This document shows positions 10,986 through 22,779 of a stretch of 64,000 nt of DNA, one piece after another. Position 1 is the stretch's first letter, and every line of letters starts with the position of its first letter. The stretch lies in assembly GCA_977006965.1 (NCBI GenBank), contig OZ345363.1:1612001-1676000 (forward strand), in the 5' to 3' direction. The translations under genes and the position numbers were made by a program. The notes below the pieces were generated by a model, which saw only the letters and a list, made by a program, of their open reading frames with translations, was not told the DNA's origin and made no database searches. Source of the stretch: Phymatolithon calcareum (Eukaryota > Rhodophyta > Florideophyceae > Hapalidiales).

Positions 10986-12015
10986 TTGAAAGAGGAATGC
11001 AGCTTATTGTTGCGCATGCAGTTAGCCTCTAGTCGAGCATTCTTGGCGACCGACAATACGCACCGGTCCTGCAGCCGCGGATCACTCGATCCGCGGGGCT
11101 TCTACTTCTTTTCTGTACCCGTCCACTCCTTCAGTCCCCTCATTTCGAAAATCGCCATCACACACATTTGTCGTCATCATGTGACATTCACACGTCCAGG
11201 CCTCGTGACAAAATCCGGCTACTTACCAACTGTACCTCGATCGCGAGAACCTCTCCAGTTCAGTTCCCGCATCTTTTTATCCAATACTACTACTTTTACT
11301 ACTGTACTCGAACGAGAACTAGTACTCACAGTCGTTCTGTGCAACGCACTGGAAGAAGTTCAGTGCCGTACTTTTTGCTTCGCCATCAATTCAATCATCC
11401 GACAGCCTATCATGGCACAAGTCCTGCTCGTGTCGTCTCCCACATAGGCAGAGTCGACCTTCCGTCTGCAAACCCGACCCTCGTCCCGTTGTCACCCTCT
11501 CCACACCTTCCGCATCCGATTGCGCAATTCAGCCTCGCTCTGCAACGGCGAAGGCGTCTCTTATTTGCTCTCACCCCATTGGACACCATGCATCTGCCAA
11601 CAGCGCCTTACGTACAAGTGCACAATGGAATGCAGCAGGATCTCGTCCGAGCAGATCTAAAATTAGATAATCATAATTTTATCGATAAACTTGAATTGGG
11701 AATGATGTCTTCATTGTTAATTTTTCTATTTTTTTCACAAACGCCCAATCAACGTCCCCCTTTGTTCGCTCCAATTGTTCCAGTCAATTGTTTTCGCAAT
11801 TGTTAAATCCGCAATACAAATATACAAACACTCATTCCATTTGATACTGATCCCTCCTGATCGCCGCCCAACGACAAACACCTTCCCTTCTCATCATCAT
11901 CATCATAGATATCGTAAACCCCCCCTCTTAATCCTTGCTGCCTCCTGTGCTCATCAACCCCTGCCACCGGAATGCTCCTCTCAACGTCTCCCTCTCGCCC
12001 TCGCCACCGGCAAAC
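10986..12015 (+). promoter_or_regulatory. Upstream region of the protease gene
   Basis: The DNA becomes pyrimidine-rich on the plus strand (…ccctcctcatcatcat…cctcctcct) towards the start codon, as in many leader regions. An open frame of 212 codons (11168-11806) has low-complexity, proline/serine-rich content and no recognisable domain; I do not call it a gene. No TATA box is convincing. Confidence 0.3.
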
Positions 12016-14046
12016 ATGTCCCCGTCCCATCTAGCCCTCTCATCTGTCCTCCTCCTCCTCCTTCTCACCCCCCTCACTCCCGCACATGCCGCAGAATGCT
12101 ACACCAGCGTCGACTGCGCCGACAAGAAGCGCTGTACCGTCGACTACTGCGAACCGACGAAAAACCTCTGTTACAACCTCCCACGCACTGCCGCTGCCGC
12201 TAAAAATTGCAAGACACCCGGCGTTCATTTCACCCTTAAGAAACTTCGCAATGCCGCCAACGCCGCCGTACTCACACCCGCCGAACGACTTGTCATCGTC
12301 GAAGCCGCCGTCAACGTCATGCGTGACGTGCATCCGCATCGCGACATGCATCTGAAACTTCTCGGCGTCGACCCCGTCCCAAGTCTCGAAGAGCTTGCGC
12401 GACCATTGCGTGCAGACGTGACGGCCAATCGCACAGTGGCCTCCATGTCGACGTTTGACTTTCACCAACGAATGATTTCCATCTTCAACATGATCAATGA
12501 TTTGCATACCACGTATCGCGCCCCCGGTGTACTTCGTACCTCCATTGCCATTCTACCATTCACACTGCGGCATTACTACGACCACAATAATATCGGCGGC
12601 AGTAAATCGGCTCCACCTCCGAAACGGAAGTATGTTGTGACGGACGTTGCGCACGATTTCGTTTTCGGAAACCCCAAGTTTCGCAAGGGTGTTCGTGTTG
12701 TCTCCTTCGATTACGCTGATATCGATGTCGCCGTTCTTAACACCGGTGCCGCGGGAGTGGGCGCCAATCCTGCTGCGCGCATTTCGCGTGGTTGTCGTCG
12801 CCTCACGCGTCGTTTTCTCCGGCGGCAACTTTTACCCACTCGTCCGTTTGAAACTATCGGATTTCTCACGAAGGACGGTCATATGCAATATGTCAATGTC
12901 CCGTGGATTGTCGCTAATTTTCAAGAACCTCTAGATGACCCGCTGGGTGATTCCGCAAATGCTTCTTCCAATGCCTTGCATGCGCATACCTTCGAGCGTG
13001 GTGCGGAGGGTATTCTGCCGAAACTTTCGAAAATGAGTTGGGAAATGAAGAAAAACTCCGATGCTCCGACTGTTCTCACCGCGGGCACGGATTCGCCCGG
13101 TCGTCGCACCAAACTTCAGGTTCATCCCAATGTTGCCAGTCACATTCGCGGAGAGATTATTGAGACGAAACATGGCAAATTGGGTTTCATTAAGATTTAC
13201 GACTACAACACGTTTTCCTTCGGTGAATTTCTCATGTCTTTTCTACAACTCGTGATTGCTATGCAGGATCATGCATGTGTGATCGACGTACGTGGAAATA
13301 ACGGCGGTATCGTCTATCTCGCACAGATGAGTATTCAATTCTTTACAAGAAATACCGTGAAACCGATTTTATTCTCCGAAAGAATCACCCGCATCACCGC
13401 TGAGCTTGAGAGCGCTCTGCCAAAATCCTTCGGTCGTAACCGTCGTGCCTCATCCTTCACGCCATCCATGCGCTACGGTCTGCGCGCTGGCGATCAATTC
13501 ACAGGCGCATTCTCTCTCATCTCCGAACAATTTTTCCAGGATTACAAGGGCGGGCGTTATGACCGCGAGATGTATGTGCTGACGGATGCGGAGACGTATA
13601 GTTCTGGCGATGTATTTGCCGCGTCATGTCAGGACAATGAGGCTGCATTTATCATCGGAGAGGATGAAAGTACCGGTGCCGGAGGATCCTCGTCTGTGTT
13701 CTACTCGGAGTATCTTCATGTGAATTGTCCGCAAGTGTTTCCGAAATTGCCGGGCGATGTTGATTTCGCGCTTTCGCATCGAAGAATGAACCGTGTGGGT
13801 GCGTATGCGGGCATTGCTATTGAGAATTTTGGCGTCACGCCAGATAAGCGATATTATCCGACTTATCGCGATCGCGTGTTTGGCGATGAGGATCTATATG
13901 AATTTCTTGGGAAATTCATTTCGGAAAGATATTCTGCTTCGCTCTTGCGGTCGCCGGCACCTACTCCGTTCCGAATCAATCTTTTCCCACCAACGACGGC
14001 CAAACCAGAGTTGGAACCTGCTGTTGTTCCTTCGCAAGAGCCCTAG
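12016..14046 (+). CDS. Secreted S41-family (C-terminal-processing-like) peptidase
   Basis: Predicted 676-aa serine protease-like protein. The ATG at 12016 follows 'caaac' and starts a clear signal peptide (MSPSHLALSS, then LLLLLLTPLTPAHA); an in-frame start 81 bases upstream would hide it. Next comes a Cys-rich stretch (about residues 26-60: AECYTSVDCADKKRCTVDYC), probably disulphide-bonded. The S41 core shows GKLGFIKIYDYN followed by CVIDVRGNNGG (the DxRxNxGG motif, about 421-431) and DAETYSSGDVFAAS (about 524-537) with the presumed nucleophile Ser529/530, then a Gly/Ser-rich loop GAGGSSS. An intervening 150-200 residues (about 190-390) may be a helical or PDZ-substitute region. There are no introns. 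Secretion, vacuolar or plastid-lumen location cannot be told apart; substrate unknown. The last 25 residues are Pro-rich. Confidence 0.85.
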   Translation: MSPSHLALSSVLLLLLLTPLTPAHAAECYTSVDCADKKRCTVDYCEPTKNLCYNLPRTAAAAKNCKTPGVHFTLKKLRNAANAAVLTPAERLVIVEAAVNVMRDVHPHRDMHLKLLGVDPVPSLEELARPLRADVTANRTVASMSTFDFHQRMISIFNMINDLHTTYRAPGVLRTSIAILPFTLRHYYDHNNIGGSKSAPPPKRKYVVTDVAHDFVFGNPKFRKGVRVVSFDYADIDVAVLNTGAAGVGANPAARISRGCRRLTRRFLRRQLLPTRPFETIGFLTKDGHMQYVNVPWIVANFQEPLDDPLGDSANASSNALHAHTFERGAEGILPKLSKMSWEMKKNSDAPTVLTAGTDSPGRRTKLQVHPNVASHIRGEIIETKHGKLGFIKIYDYNTFSFGEFLMSFLQLVIAMQDHACVIDVRGNNGGIVYLAQMSIQFFTRNTVKPILFSERITRITAELESALPKSFGRNRRASSFTPSMRYGLRAGDQFTGAFSLISEQFFQDYKGGRYDREMYVLTDAETYSSGDVFAASCQDNEAAFIIGEDESTGAGGSSSVFYSEYLHVNCPQVFPKLPGDVDFALSHRRMNRVGAYAGIAIENFGVTPDKRYYPTYRDRVFGDEDLYEFLGKFISERYSASLLRSPAPTPFRINLFPPTTAKPELEPAVVPSQEP

Positions 14047-16560
14047 TAGTACCCTTTGTCAGTTTTTGTATAGCAGTAATTCTATTATGCGCGCCAAGAC
14101 GTAACAAACTCACTCGTCTCCCTTAACCCCTAGACACTCCACTTTCGCCTGTGCCATTCCTCTAAAACTAATCGTAAAAACTTTCCTTATACTGTACGGC
14201 TTGAAGTAACCTGGCGCATTCCAACGCCCTGATTGTTATGGCAGAATGCTAAATCGGGAGTGGTCGCGGTCGCGTTACGAGACTCATGCAATAAGGCATT
14301 GGTGAGAGGTCAATATAGCGGAATCGCGCCGGCGCACAAGGTATCTACGAATTGACGACGGGCGCTGTCATAATCTCGAGGTGGCTTAATTTACTCGACA
14401 TCAATTGATGACTCCTTGATGAGGCAATCAGAATGCTGTAAACCGAAAACATTTCTCACGATCCTCGACAGTGCAGAAGTATGTATTAGGCACGGTGTTC
14501 CGTTTCTCGAGCCTGGACGGCGCTGTCCACCGATGAACCACAGAGCAACAGAGCGAATATTCCGGCAAGCAGCACGGCTGTCCACCGCCGTGGATCCAGT
14601 AGCGCTCTCTACCAAGGACCAAACATGTGTAGTTCAGAGTGGGAAATGGCGTTTGAAGCCTATATACGAAGGTTATCCATAAGTACGGGGAAGCGGCGTC
14701 CAAAACTTAGGTCTGCCTAGGACCCATTCTTGTCTGCGTCAATTTGGGGCAACAAAGTTGAAAGCGTCACGCCGAAACAATGAACTTGACTTAGAATGGA
14801 GCAGATTCGACGCCCTTTGAGCTACGCAATGTGTGATCTATGTCCTATTGTCGGTTGTTTTCTTGGCCGCGAGACTAGATCCACTAGGAACACCCCTGAC
14901 GTGGTTTTGATTTTGCATTATCGATGAACTGTTCAACTAATGTTAGCATAGCGCCCTTATAGGAAGAGGATGCGGCTGTCTGCATCTAAAGTGGAATATC
15001 CAAGCTGGAACCTGCATCCCTCCTGCAACTCGTCGGCCTTGTCGTCTTCGCCTCGAATACTTCACGCTCACGAAGGCACGACCTTCGATGAAATCCACAT
15101 TGACTTCGTCTCCAATCTAAACGAGATCAGAAAAGTACTGTTCATTCTTCGGCGTCACTACGCGCGGACGCACGCGGAGCGAGGCGTTCAAACTTCTGTT
15201 GCTCCAGCAATGGTAACAATGAGGGCACCAAACACGGCACTTGACAGAAGCAGGACCTTCCAAGGCCAATATACAGGTCTTGTCACCGTGTAGTCGTCTA
15301 TTGGTGTCCTTTTCTGGAACAGCTCGCAAGCCGTCCGATCCACAGGGAAATGTAATTTTCAAATTAGAAACACATCGGGCACACACAAGTCAAACACTCT
15401 TTTGAAGTCCTTGCCTTCCTTACCAATCATTCATTCTATATTTTTCCGGCATTTCAAGGGCCTATGTACAATGTCGTCCGCTGTATCCTACTGCGTCCAG
15501 GATTCAGGGCGGCTTTAGTGACGTATGCAAGGAATGATTTGAAGGCATTTTCTTGACGCATTTCAGCGTCACCTGGAGATGTTGCAATGCGTCAAGCTAT
15601 GTGGAAGACAGCGAGAACATGCCCTAAGTTTAAAGTATATCAATATATGTCCCTACCACCTGATGGACCAGAAGAAGAACTCGCACCGAGACATCTTAGC
15701 GGCACCGAGAGACTCTGCTCACCCGGCAATTTTCTGGAGGAGATAGGCACCGTAGGTGGAGATGAAGGAACCCCACTTGTTACGCAAGGTAGTTACCGAA
15801 ACCTAATCAGTTATGATTTCACAGTATGCTGGCTTTCTATTTCTCCGTTCTCCCTCGGACCAAGGGAGGCTCTTTTTTCTGAGAACGTGTTCAACCAAGT
15901 TTAATCAAAAGTGTCTGGGGGGGGGTGTAATACATCATCGATAGAGAAGGCCTCGGCCTCGTCGACAAACCATCCTTGTCACAGGAGCGAGTGCGTTCGT
16001 AGTCGGGCTTATGTTCGCTTACCATGACATCCCTGCTCCAGTGCCGATCAATGGTCCTTGAGCCTCCCGGACCAGCGGCAGGCTATTCTAGTCGGAGCTC
16101 GCCGTCTGATGACCGATCGTTCAATCTTTCTGTAGCTGCCTCGGAGCAGTGGGCTAGGGAAAAGGCCTTTTCCCAAAGCGAGCCGCTTCTGTCTTGAGGC
16201 CACACATCCTCTGGCCAACCGAAGCCTCTTCACGACAATACTGAGCATTTCACCTTCTTTAATGGTCAAACACGAGGCTTTTGTCTAGGTTGCAGATGTA
16301 ATAAAAACAAGTCCATTTCGGGATCACAACACGATAGCAAATAATGTATTGATTTTTAAAACATTTGCATGGGCTAGAGTTCATTTGGCTAGCGTCAGAT
16401 TTAGAGCAGAAACGTTGACGATCCATTCAATTCGATCATATGTTCGTTTTGGAAGTACATTCAACAGACCATGAGTACACGCGATTTGTTCATGGTGCGA
16501 GATCAGGAAGGGTGTTCCCTCGGGACTGTAATTATCGGGAAATAGTAGAGGGCCGACCAA
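14047..16560. other. About 2.5 kb with no recognised gene
   Basis: This is the 3' flank of the protease gene and then unassigned DNA. Open frames of 75-107 codons (14416-14703, 14970-15293, 15587-15904) show no domain and overlap frames on the other strand. A G run stands at 15918-15926. Confidence 0.4.
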
Positions 16561-18460
16561 GGGGGATATATGTTGATTTATTTTAAAAGCACCCAAGACC
16601 TCACTGTGAGTAACGGGGCAGCTTCTCAATTACTTCTAACTTTCGGCATTCTATTTTCCTAACATTTCCTTGATTCGAGTTTTCTCTCCATATGAGAGTT
16701 CGAGTTAGTCTTTTGCATTCATATTCAGTCTCTTTGTCCATCATCTTAGACCTGAGTATGTTGGAGTGCAATAAGCTCAATTTCAACACCGGGTCCGAAA
16801 TATGCACCGAGGATCGATTTCCTCCACAACGGAGCTCTGTTAAAAATCAGTCTTAGGCATCTTAGCCTTGTCGTCCTGTCCCTTATTTGTAACACTCCTG
16901 GGAACTTCTTAGGCTTGTTTATCGGGAGTTTCACTGAGCGATCCTCTTCGCATTTTTGCCACACTTGGATTGCATCTTCTAATCGCCGCTTCTTTGACAC
17001 TTTACATTCTTCTGCATGTTTCAATGCTTTGCTAAGGTGCTCCTCGTTTCTGAGATAGTTAATGTCCTTCGATACTTCTGCAATATCCTCCGGTCTTCCT
17101 CGGTATTCTTCTGCATGTTCCAGGTACATTTTCCGTTTTAACAGGCTTAAAGCAAACCTTTCTGCTTGGTGAGTCCTCTTCAACTCCGGACTATCTAGCC
17201 GACAGAGCACTCTCATTCGATTTTTTCGATGCTCCGCATATTTCCCGAAGACATACTTGTAAAAATGACCTTCTGCTGACTCAATTGCTGATAGCAACCG
17301 CTTCGTCATCGGAGTCCGATGACTTGCATACTCCCACTTGGGGAGAATCAACGACTTGAAAATCCTGATGCATATTTCAGGGTGGAATCCACTGACATTA
17401 ACGCTACTCTGCCTCAGTTTGTGGATGCATCCAACCACATTCCGCACTCTCGACATTGCTGTATTGTCTGTAACTCCAGTGTTGTTCATACAAATGCCCA
17501 GGTAGGAAAGTCTCCACGCTTGGTGTAGCTCTTTTCTGGCAAGCATGAGCTTTTGCTTAGGTAACCCCTTGTACTTAAGCACTTCCCTCTTTCCTGGCTT
17601 TGTGCTCCATGTCATAGAATTTTCGACTGCCCACTCCGTGGCTATGTCCAGTAGCCTTCGTAATCTTTTCGCATTCTTGGCCTATAGAAGCACATCGTGC
17701 GCAAATAACTGAACTGGCTGCTCGGAGACAGTTCCTGTAACTTTTCCAGCGGCTTCGGCAAAATTATCCATGAATATGCTATAAAGGCACGGGCTTAATG
17801 AGGACCCTTGTGGAACATCGATAATGCACCATGTTTTTGATTCATCCCCTGCGGATGTGATCCACGACGGATTCAGTAAGTAGGCTACCATCCGAGTAAT
17901 TTGAATCAGCAATTTGGTGGTCAGACGCTCCATGAGGATGTCCCTTGGAACATTATAATAGGCCGCAGATAGGTCGAGGACTGCAAAATAAGGATGCCCA
18001 CTTCTCATAGTATTGTTTGCCCGGAGTATGGCCAGATACGTGCTCTTATCCCTCCGGAAACCAAGTTTTGCCTTTAATTTAAGAGTCGAGTGCTGAGTCG
18101 ACAATCTTCCTGGCTTGGCTTAGTAATGAAATGGGTCGGTAGTTTGTCGCAATATGCGCTGGTCCTTTCTTGTAGAAGGGAATAAGTGTTGCTTTTCTCC
18201 ATTGGCGTGGGAGGCATTTCAGTCGGCCACATGTCTCCCATATGCCAATATCAGGTCGAAGCATACTTCCTTGTTACCATGTAGCATCTCAACCGCTACG
18301 CCGTCTGGACCAACCGCCTTCCCTTTTGGGGCCCTATTGAAAGCTCTTTGCAGATGCCTCCTCATTGCTCTGTTCACCGTAAATCCTTCTAGTTTCACAT
18401 TCCAGTCCTCGGGCCGGCCAAGGACAAAACTCATAGAAGAACGGAAACTTTGAACATCGA
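16561..18460 (-). pseudogene. LINE-V reverse transcriptase, left-arm copy
   Basis: 5'-truncated non-LTR element. In order: HLQRAFNRAPKGKAVGPDGVA (RT entry), RQWRKATLIPFYKKGP..NYRPISLLS, GFRRDKSTYLAI, FAVLDLSAAYYNVPRDIL, DVPQGSSLSPCLYSIFMDN, VQLFAHDVLL then stop (the FADD site reads FAHD), LSYLGICMNNTGVTDN, SLILPKWEYASHRTPMTKRLLSAIE, and the C-terminal module RTTRLRCLRLIFNRAPLWRK. Frameshifts separate the blocks. No endonuclease domain. The 3' UTR ends aaaataaatcaacatatatccccc. Confidence 0.85.
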
Positions 18461-18928
18461 TATTTTGAGGAGGGCAAGCTAGGACGCTAGTTTAACATTC
18501 TCGTTTTAGAAGAAAAAAAGGAATTGGGGCGCGCAGAGATACATCCGTACAAGAAAACAACGTCCCGTCGTCCGCACAACCCATACTCAGGACCGACGAC
18601 ACCTTCGATACATCGTAAATTAGGATTACGAAGATGAAAAAGTCTATTTAAACTCTCAGCCCATTCAAAAACTGAATGCATATGCATGTTTATTTTAAAG
18701 TGTAGACTGTAGTAACGCTCAATGAGGGCACAGGTTAGATATTCCAACCTATGGAAGAGAGCTGAAATTAAAGAGGAGCGATCTTTGGAAAACCAGTTGA
18801 CGCGAATAGCACTGAGAACAGTTTTTAAAAGTCTCAAGTCAGAAACAAATCACTATCACACGGGCAACAGTAATACTTCATAAGATTCACTAAAAGAACT
18901 ATTCAAACAAATTCACAACTATGGAACT

Positions 18929-19288
18929 CTAAAGGTATGCTCCGCCGCTTGGAGAGAACATTGCGCCTCTCCGGGCCATCGCTTCTTCAATTTCCGGATC
19001 CGGACGACGCTCCACATCGTATGCAAAGCGCGGCGTAAAGCATGTAAAAAGCCGTGCAAAGAACGAACGCATTGCACTTTGACGAGCTGGAAGTCGACGA
19101 AAATTGCATCGGAAAAGATATGGTGCTACACTGGTCGTACCGGTGCTTTCCGCACAAGGCTTTTCCTCTTCTAGTATCGTTGCACTCTGGGTGTAAGTGC
19201 GGTCATGGAAACTGGGTTCCCGATGAAAGTTCGGAACAGTTTCTCGACGCGCAGTCAATACACCTTCAATACCGTTGCTGTTGGCCAT
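18929..19288 (-). CDS. Unknown 119-aa protein, left-arm copy
   Basis: ATG in a good context (gaacATGg); begins MANSNGIEGVLTARRETVPN and ends SGGAYL. No recognised domain. Features seen: an acidic stretch ILEEEKP, a basic/aromatic middle (FFARLFTCFTPRFAYDV) and a polar tail. It is identical to 21951-22310 and lies head-to-head with it. It stands upstream of the dead LINE-V in the same orientation, so it may be a host gene caught by the duplication. Being open in both copies is not independent evidence, as the arms are nearly identical. Confidence 0.45.
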   Translation of the reverse strand: MANSNGIEGVLTARRETVPNFHREPSFHDRTYTQSATILEEEKPCAESTGTTSVAPYLFRCNFRRLPARQSAMRSFFARLFTCFTPRFAYDVERRPDPEIEEAMARRGAMFSPSGGAYL

Positions 19289-20845
19289 GTTCGTCTTGAA
19301 GAGAGTTCCTGGTTCACTGCTCTGCTCTGTGGGATGACATGCGGGCGGTTTAAGTAGACATCATGAAATGATTGCATCAAGACTCTGCTTTGCATCATTT
19401 TGTGTTTCTTGCAAGTTAATAATGTTTTCTATAACGAACACACAACTAATTTAAAAGAGTAAAAATTTGCATCAAGGTATTAGTGTTTAATTCGAGGGAA
19501 TGACACGCAAGGGCCAAGTTCATGTAATATTACGAAGCCTTTAAAAGAGGTCTTCGTCGACTTGTTAAGTTTTGTGCCCTTGCAAAACGAAGCCATATTA
19601 GATGGGATGGTGCGTTGGATTTAATCGGTTGCACTATTTCAACGGTTTTGCGGCATTAAGTTTAGAGTCCCAAGATGGTGAACATTTCATTCGCAGGTAT
19701 TGCCGATAGTAATAATTACGGTAATATTTTGCAGAGAAGTTCCCGATGAGAGCGAGTGTATGGGTTGACTGGTAATTAGTATGTCGAGTTGCTGATGACG
19801 TACCATGTGTCCAATGATTACGAAAATGGCTACGTATAAGTGCTGACCGTTCATCTTTATGATGGATAGCTATTAGCCCTCTCGTACCACAAATTCAATC
19901 CTGGACAGATCTGGATCTTGAAGTGGGGAAAGTTCACTAAATCGGCACCCGTTGCCAAAACTACTTCTCATCCGTTATGATACGCAGAACACTCTATGCC
20001 GCAGCAAAATCGGGGGGAGTTGAATGTTTTTATATAACACGCGATCTGCCTATGAAGAGGCACCAAATATGCAAGTTCAGCCGATTTTCCGACAAGAGGT
20101 GTACACTTTTCTCTTTTGCCATGTAGATTTATTAGGCTCATTGGAAAGATGAGGACGAACTTAGAACAGAAACGACTTTCTTCTCTCTTGAAAATTAACG
20201 ACCGAGGCGAGAGAAGGATGAGAAACTTTCGTTTTGGCGGGAAGGACATATCGATAGATGGTAGTAAAATCCATATTATGCCGATATGAGAGGAAAACGT
20301 TCTTGTGCAACGGCGCTTGCGGCAATATCATGCTTTGTAGCGACAAGCATGCTGTAAAGCAGGGCAACGAAAAATCTATAACACATGTTTCAGCACTGTC
20401 GTTCACCTGCACTGTTCACTCCTCAAAGTCATTTTCACTGCAATCTTATTGCACTGCGCCGTGGCCGCCACCCGTCTACCCTTCTAGTAACACCCTGCGG
20501 ATCGATACCGGGCAACAAACCGGATGATATCCCGGTCATCCTCAGGTTTGCCAAGGTGAGACATCGACACCTGGCCATGAAATACGCAAGCGGCAGGTTC
20601 CCTCAAGTGAGCAAGACGCTAATATCGAATACATTCGGAATGCCAGCAGAGCGCCACCTGGAGACCATACGCATGAACCTAGCAAAGTATGAACTGGACT
20701 CCGGAGAAATGTTAAGAACGGAAAAGGCATTGGACTCCATACTACTCTACAGTGTCACCATAATTGACAATACGGAGAACGACGAGTCCCTGTATTAGGG
20801 ACCAGTTATGAAAAGCTGCTCCCGTACAGTCTTAGGAGTGTTAAT

Positions 20846-20984
20846 GAAGAAGAAGAGGAAATTTTTATTATAGTGTTACCAATGCATCTGCTGCTCTTAG
20901 CTGCAGAATTACTGTCTGCAATATTTTTCTGCTTCTAAAGACATAAGATTTGTAGCTCTACTGTATCGGCAAACTTCGCGCACC
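20846..20984 (-). mobile_element. LINE-T 3' end nested in LINE-S
   Basis: Plus strand reads gaagaagaagag and then gaaatttttattatagtgttaccaatgcatctgctg, the complement of the T-family terminus with its TTC-repeat tail. Right edge estimated from where LINE-S resumes (gcgatatactagaatgaac). Confidence 0.55.
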
Positions 20985-21045
20985 TGTGCGATATACTAGA
21001 ATGAACAAGTTACGAAAAGCTGCTCCCGTACAGTCTTAGGAGTGT

Positions 21046-21392
21046 ACCCTTGAACGCACGCTAGCAGGGTAGGAACTTGAAGGAGAAAAACGACTGGAAA
21101 CAGAAAAGGCGCTAGATGAGCTCTTACTATTTAGCAAGACACTCATAGAACGCATGGAGAACGAAGAAGGCCTGTATTAATTCGCAGAATGCAAGGCAAA
21201 AAGTGGTCGAGTCCAAGCACCAACAATCCCGTAGAGGACTGAGATAGGACTACTTTGAGTCCTGAGTTTTCCCGTCCGCCATACTGGTGGACGTTTCGTG
21301 AGCTGCACAAAGGTGGGTAGCATCAGAGGAAGCCTTGCCCATATCCTCGGAAGTCTATGGGGCTTTTAAATAAACTTGAAAGGCAAAAAAGG
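21046..21392 (+). mobile_element. LINE-G 3' end nested in LINE-S
   Basis: Codons EGEKRLETEKALDELLLFSK match LINE-G at 32580-32640; the 3' UTR holds a stem cgtccgcca/tggtggacg (21278-21298) and ends ggggcttttaaataaacttgaaaggcaaaaaa. Imperfect 11-bp target duplications cttaggagtgt (21035-21045) and cttaggattgc (21393-21403) flank it. Confidence 0.7.
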
Positions 21393-21950
21393 CTTAGGAT
21401 TGCTAATGAGGGCTTTCAAATAAACAACTAAACAGTTGCAAGAAAAAATGAGCAAGAATAGCTACACCAGTCAACCCATACACTCGCTCTCATCCGGAAC
21501 TTCTCTGCAAAATATTACCGTAATTATTACTATCGGCAATACCTGCGAATGAAATGTTCACCATCTTGGGACTCTAAACTTAATGCCGCAAAACCGTTGA
21601 AATAGTGCAACCGATTAAATCCAACGCACCATCCCATCTAATATGGCTTCGTTTTGCAAGGGCACAAAACTTAACAAGTCGACGAAGACCTCTTTTAAAG
21701 GCTTCGTAATATTACATGAACTTGGCCCTTGCGTGTCATTCCCTCGAATTAAACACTAATACCTTGATGCAAATTTTTACTCTTTTAAATTAGTTGTGTG
21801 TTCGTTATAGAAAACATTATTAACTTGCAAGAAACACAAAATGATGCAAAGCAGAGTCTTGATGCAATCATTTCATGATGTCTACTTAAACCGCCCGCAT
21901 GTCATCCCACAGAGCAGAGCAGTGAACCAGGAACTCTCTTCAAGACGAAC

Positions 21951-22310
21951 ATGGCCAACAGCAACGGTATTGAAGGTGTATTGACTGCGCGTCGAGAAAC
22001 TGTTCCGAACTTTCATCGGGAACCCAGTTTCCATGACCGCACTTACACCCAGAGTGCAACGATACTAGAAGAGGAAAAGCCTTGTGCGGAAAGCACCGGT
22101 ACGACCAGTGTAGCACCATATCTTTTCCGATGCAATTTTCGTCGACTTCCAGCTCGTCAAAGTGCAATGCGTTCGTTCTTTGCACGGCTTTTTACATGCT
22201 TTACGCCGCGCTTTGCATACGATGTGGAGCGTCGTCCGGATCCGGAAATTGAAGAAGCGATGGCCCGGAGAGGCGCAATGTTCTCTCCAAGCGGCGGAGC
22301 ATACCTTTAG
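21951..22310 (+). CDS. Unknown 119-aa protein, right-arm copy
   Basis: Identical to the product of 18929-19288. The start codon lies 485 bp from the inner edge of the arm. The sequence between its stop (22310) and the LINE-V entry (about 22780) has a second open stretch (22402-22752) lacking an ATG, which I do not call. Function unknown. Confidence 0.45.
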   Translation: MANSNGIEGVLTARRETVPNFHREPSFHDRTYTQSATILEEEKPCAESTGTTSVAPYLFRCNFRRLPARQSAMRSFFARLFTCFTPRFAYDVERRPDPEIEEAMARRGAMFSPSGGAYL

Positions 22311-22779
22311 AGTTCCATAGTTGTGAATTTGTTTGAATAGTTCTTTTAGTGAATCTTATGAAGTATTACTGTTGCCCGTGTGATAGTGATTTGTTTCTGA
22401 CTTGAGACTTTTAAAAACTGTTCTCAGTGCTATTCGCGTCAACTGGTTTTCCAAAGATCGCTCCTCTTTAATTTCAGCTCTCTTCCATAGGTTGGAATAT
22501 CTAACCTGTGCCCTCATTGAGCGTTACTACAGTCTACACTTTAAAATAAACATGCATATGCATTCAGTTTTTGAATGGGCTGAGAGTTTAAATAGACTTT
22601 TTCATCTTCGTAATCCTAATTTACGATGTATCGAAGGTGTCGTCGGTCCTGAGTATGGGTTGTGCGGACGACGGGACGTTGTTTTCTTGTACGGATGTAT
22701 CTCTGCGCGCCCCAATTCCTTTTTTTCTTCTAAAACGAGAATGTTAAACTAGCGTCCTAGCTTGCCCTCCTCAAAATAT

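Larger units (their letters stand above)
16561..19773 (-). repeat. Left arm of 3213-bp inverted repeat
   Basis: Every base pairs with 21466-24678 in reverse complement (sum of mirrored coordinates 41239) without indels. Two mismatches were found by eye: in the RT frame (F versus V codon, near 17988) and near 19744. The outer edge coincides exactly with the LINE-V 3' end (ggggg at 16561-16565). The inner edge is at 19773. Confidence 0.95.
20512..21436 (+). mobile_element. LINE-S C-terminal fragment with nested insertions
   Basis: Codons from about 20520 read VILRFAKVRHRHLAMKYASG, then RFPQVSKTLISNTFGMPAER and ETIRMNLAKYEL…NDESLY stop, matching 36540-36827. The 3' end (cttaggagtgttaatgagggctttcaaataaacaactaaacag) is split by a G insertion (21046-21392), and a T tail (20846-20984, minus) is inserted further upstream. 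Confidence 0.7.
19774..21465. other. Spacer of the inverted repeat
   Basis: The first 740 bases hold nothing recognisable. From 20512 the spacer is LINE-S debris with a T insertion and a G insertion (separate entries). The spacer is not palindromic. Confidence 0.6.

Noticed and set aside
11168-11806. A 212-codon frame upstream of the protease
   Set aside because: Low-complexity Pro/Ser/Thr-rich translation, no domain, overlapped by another long frame; it looks like a pyrimidine-rich leader region.
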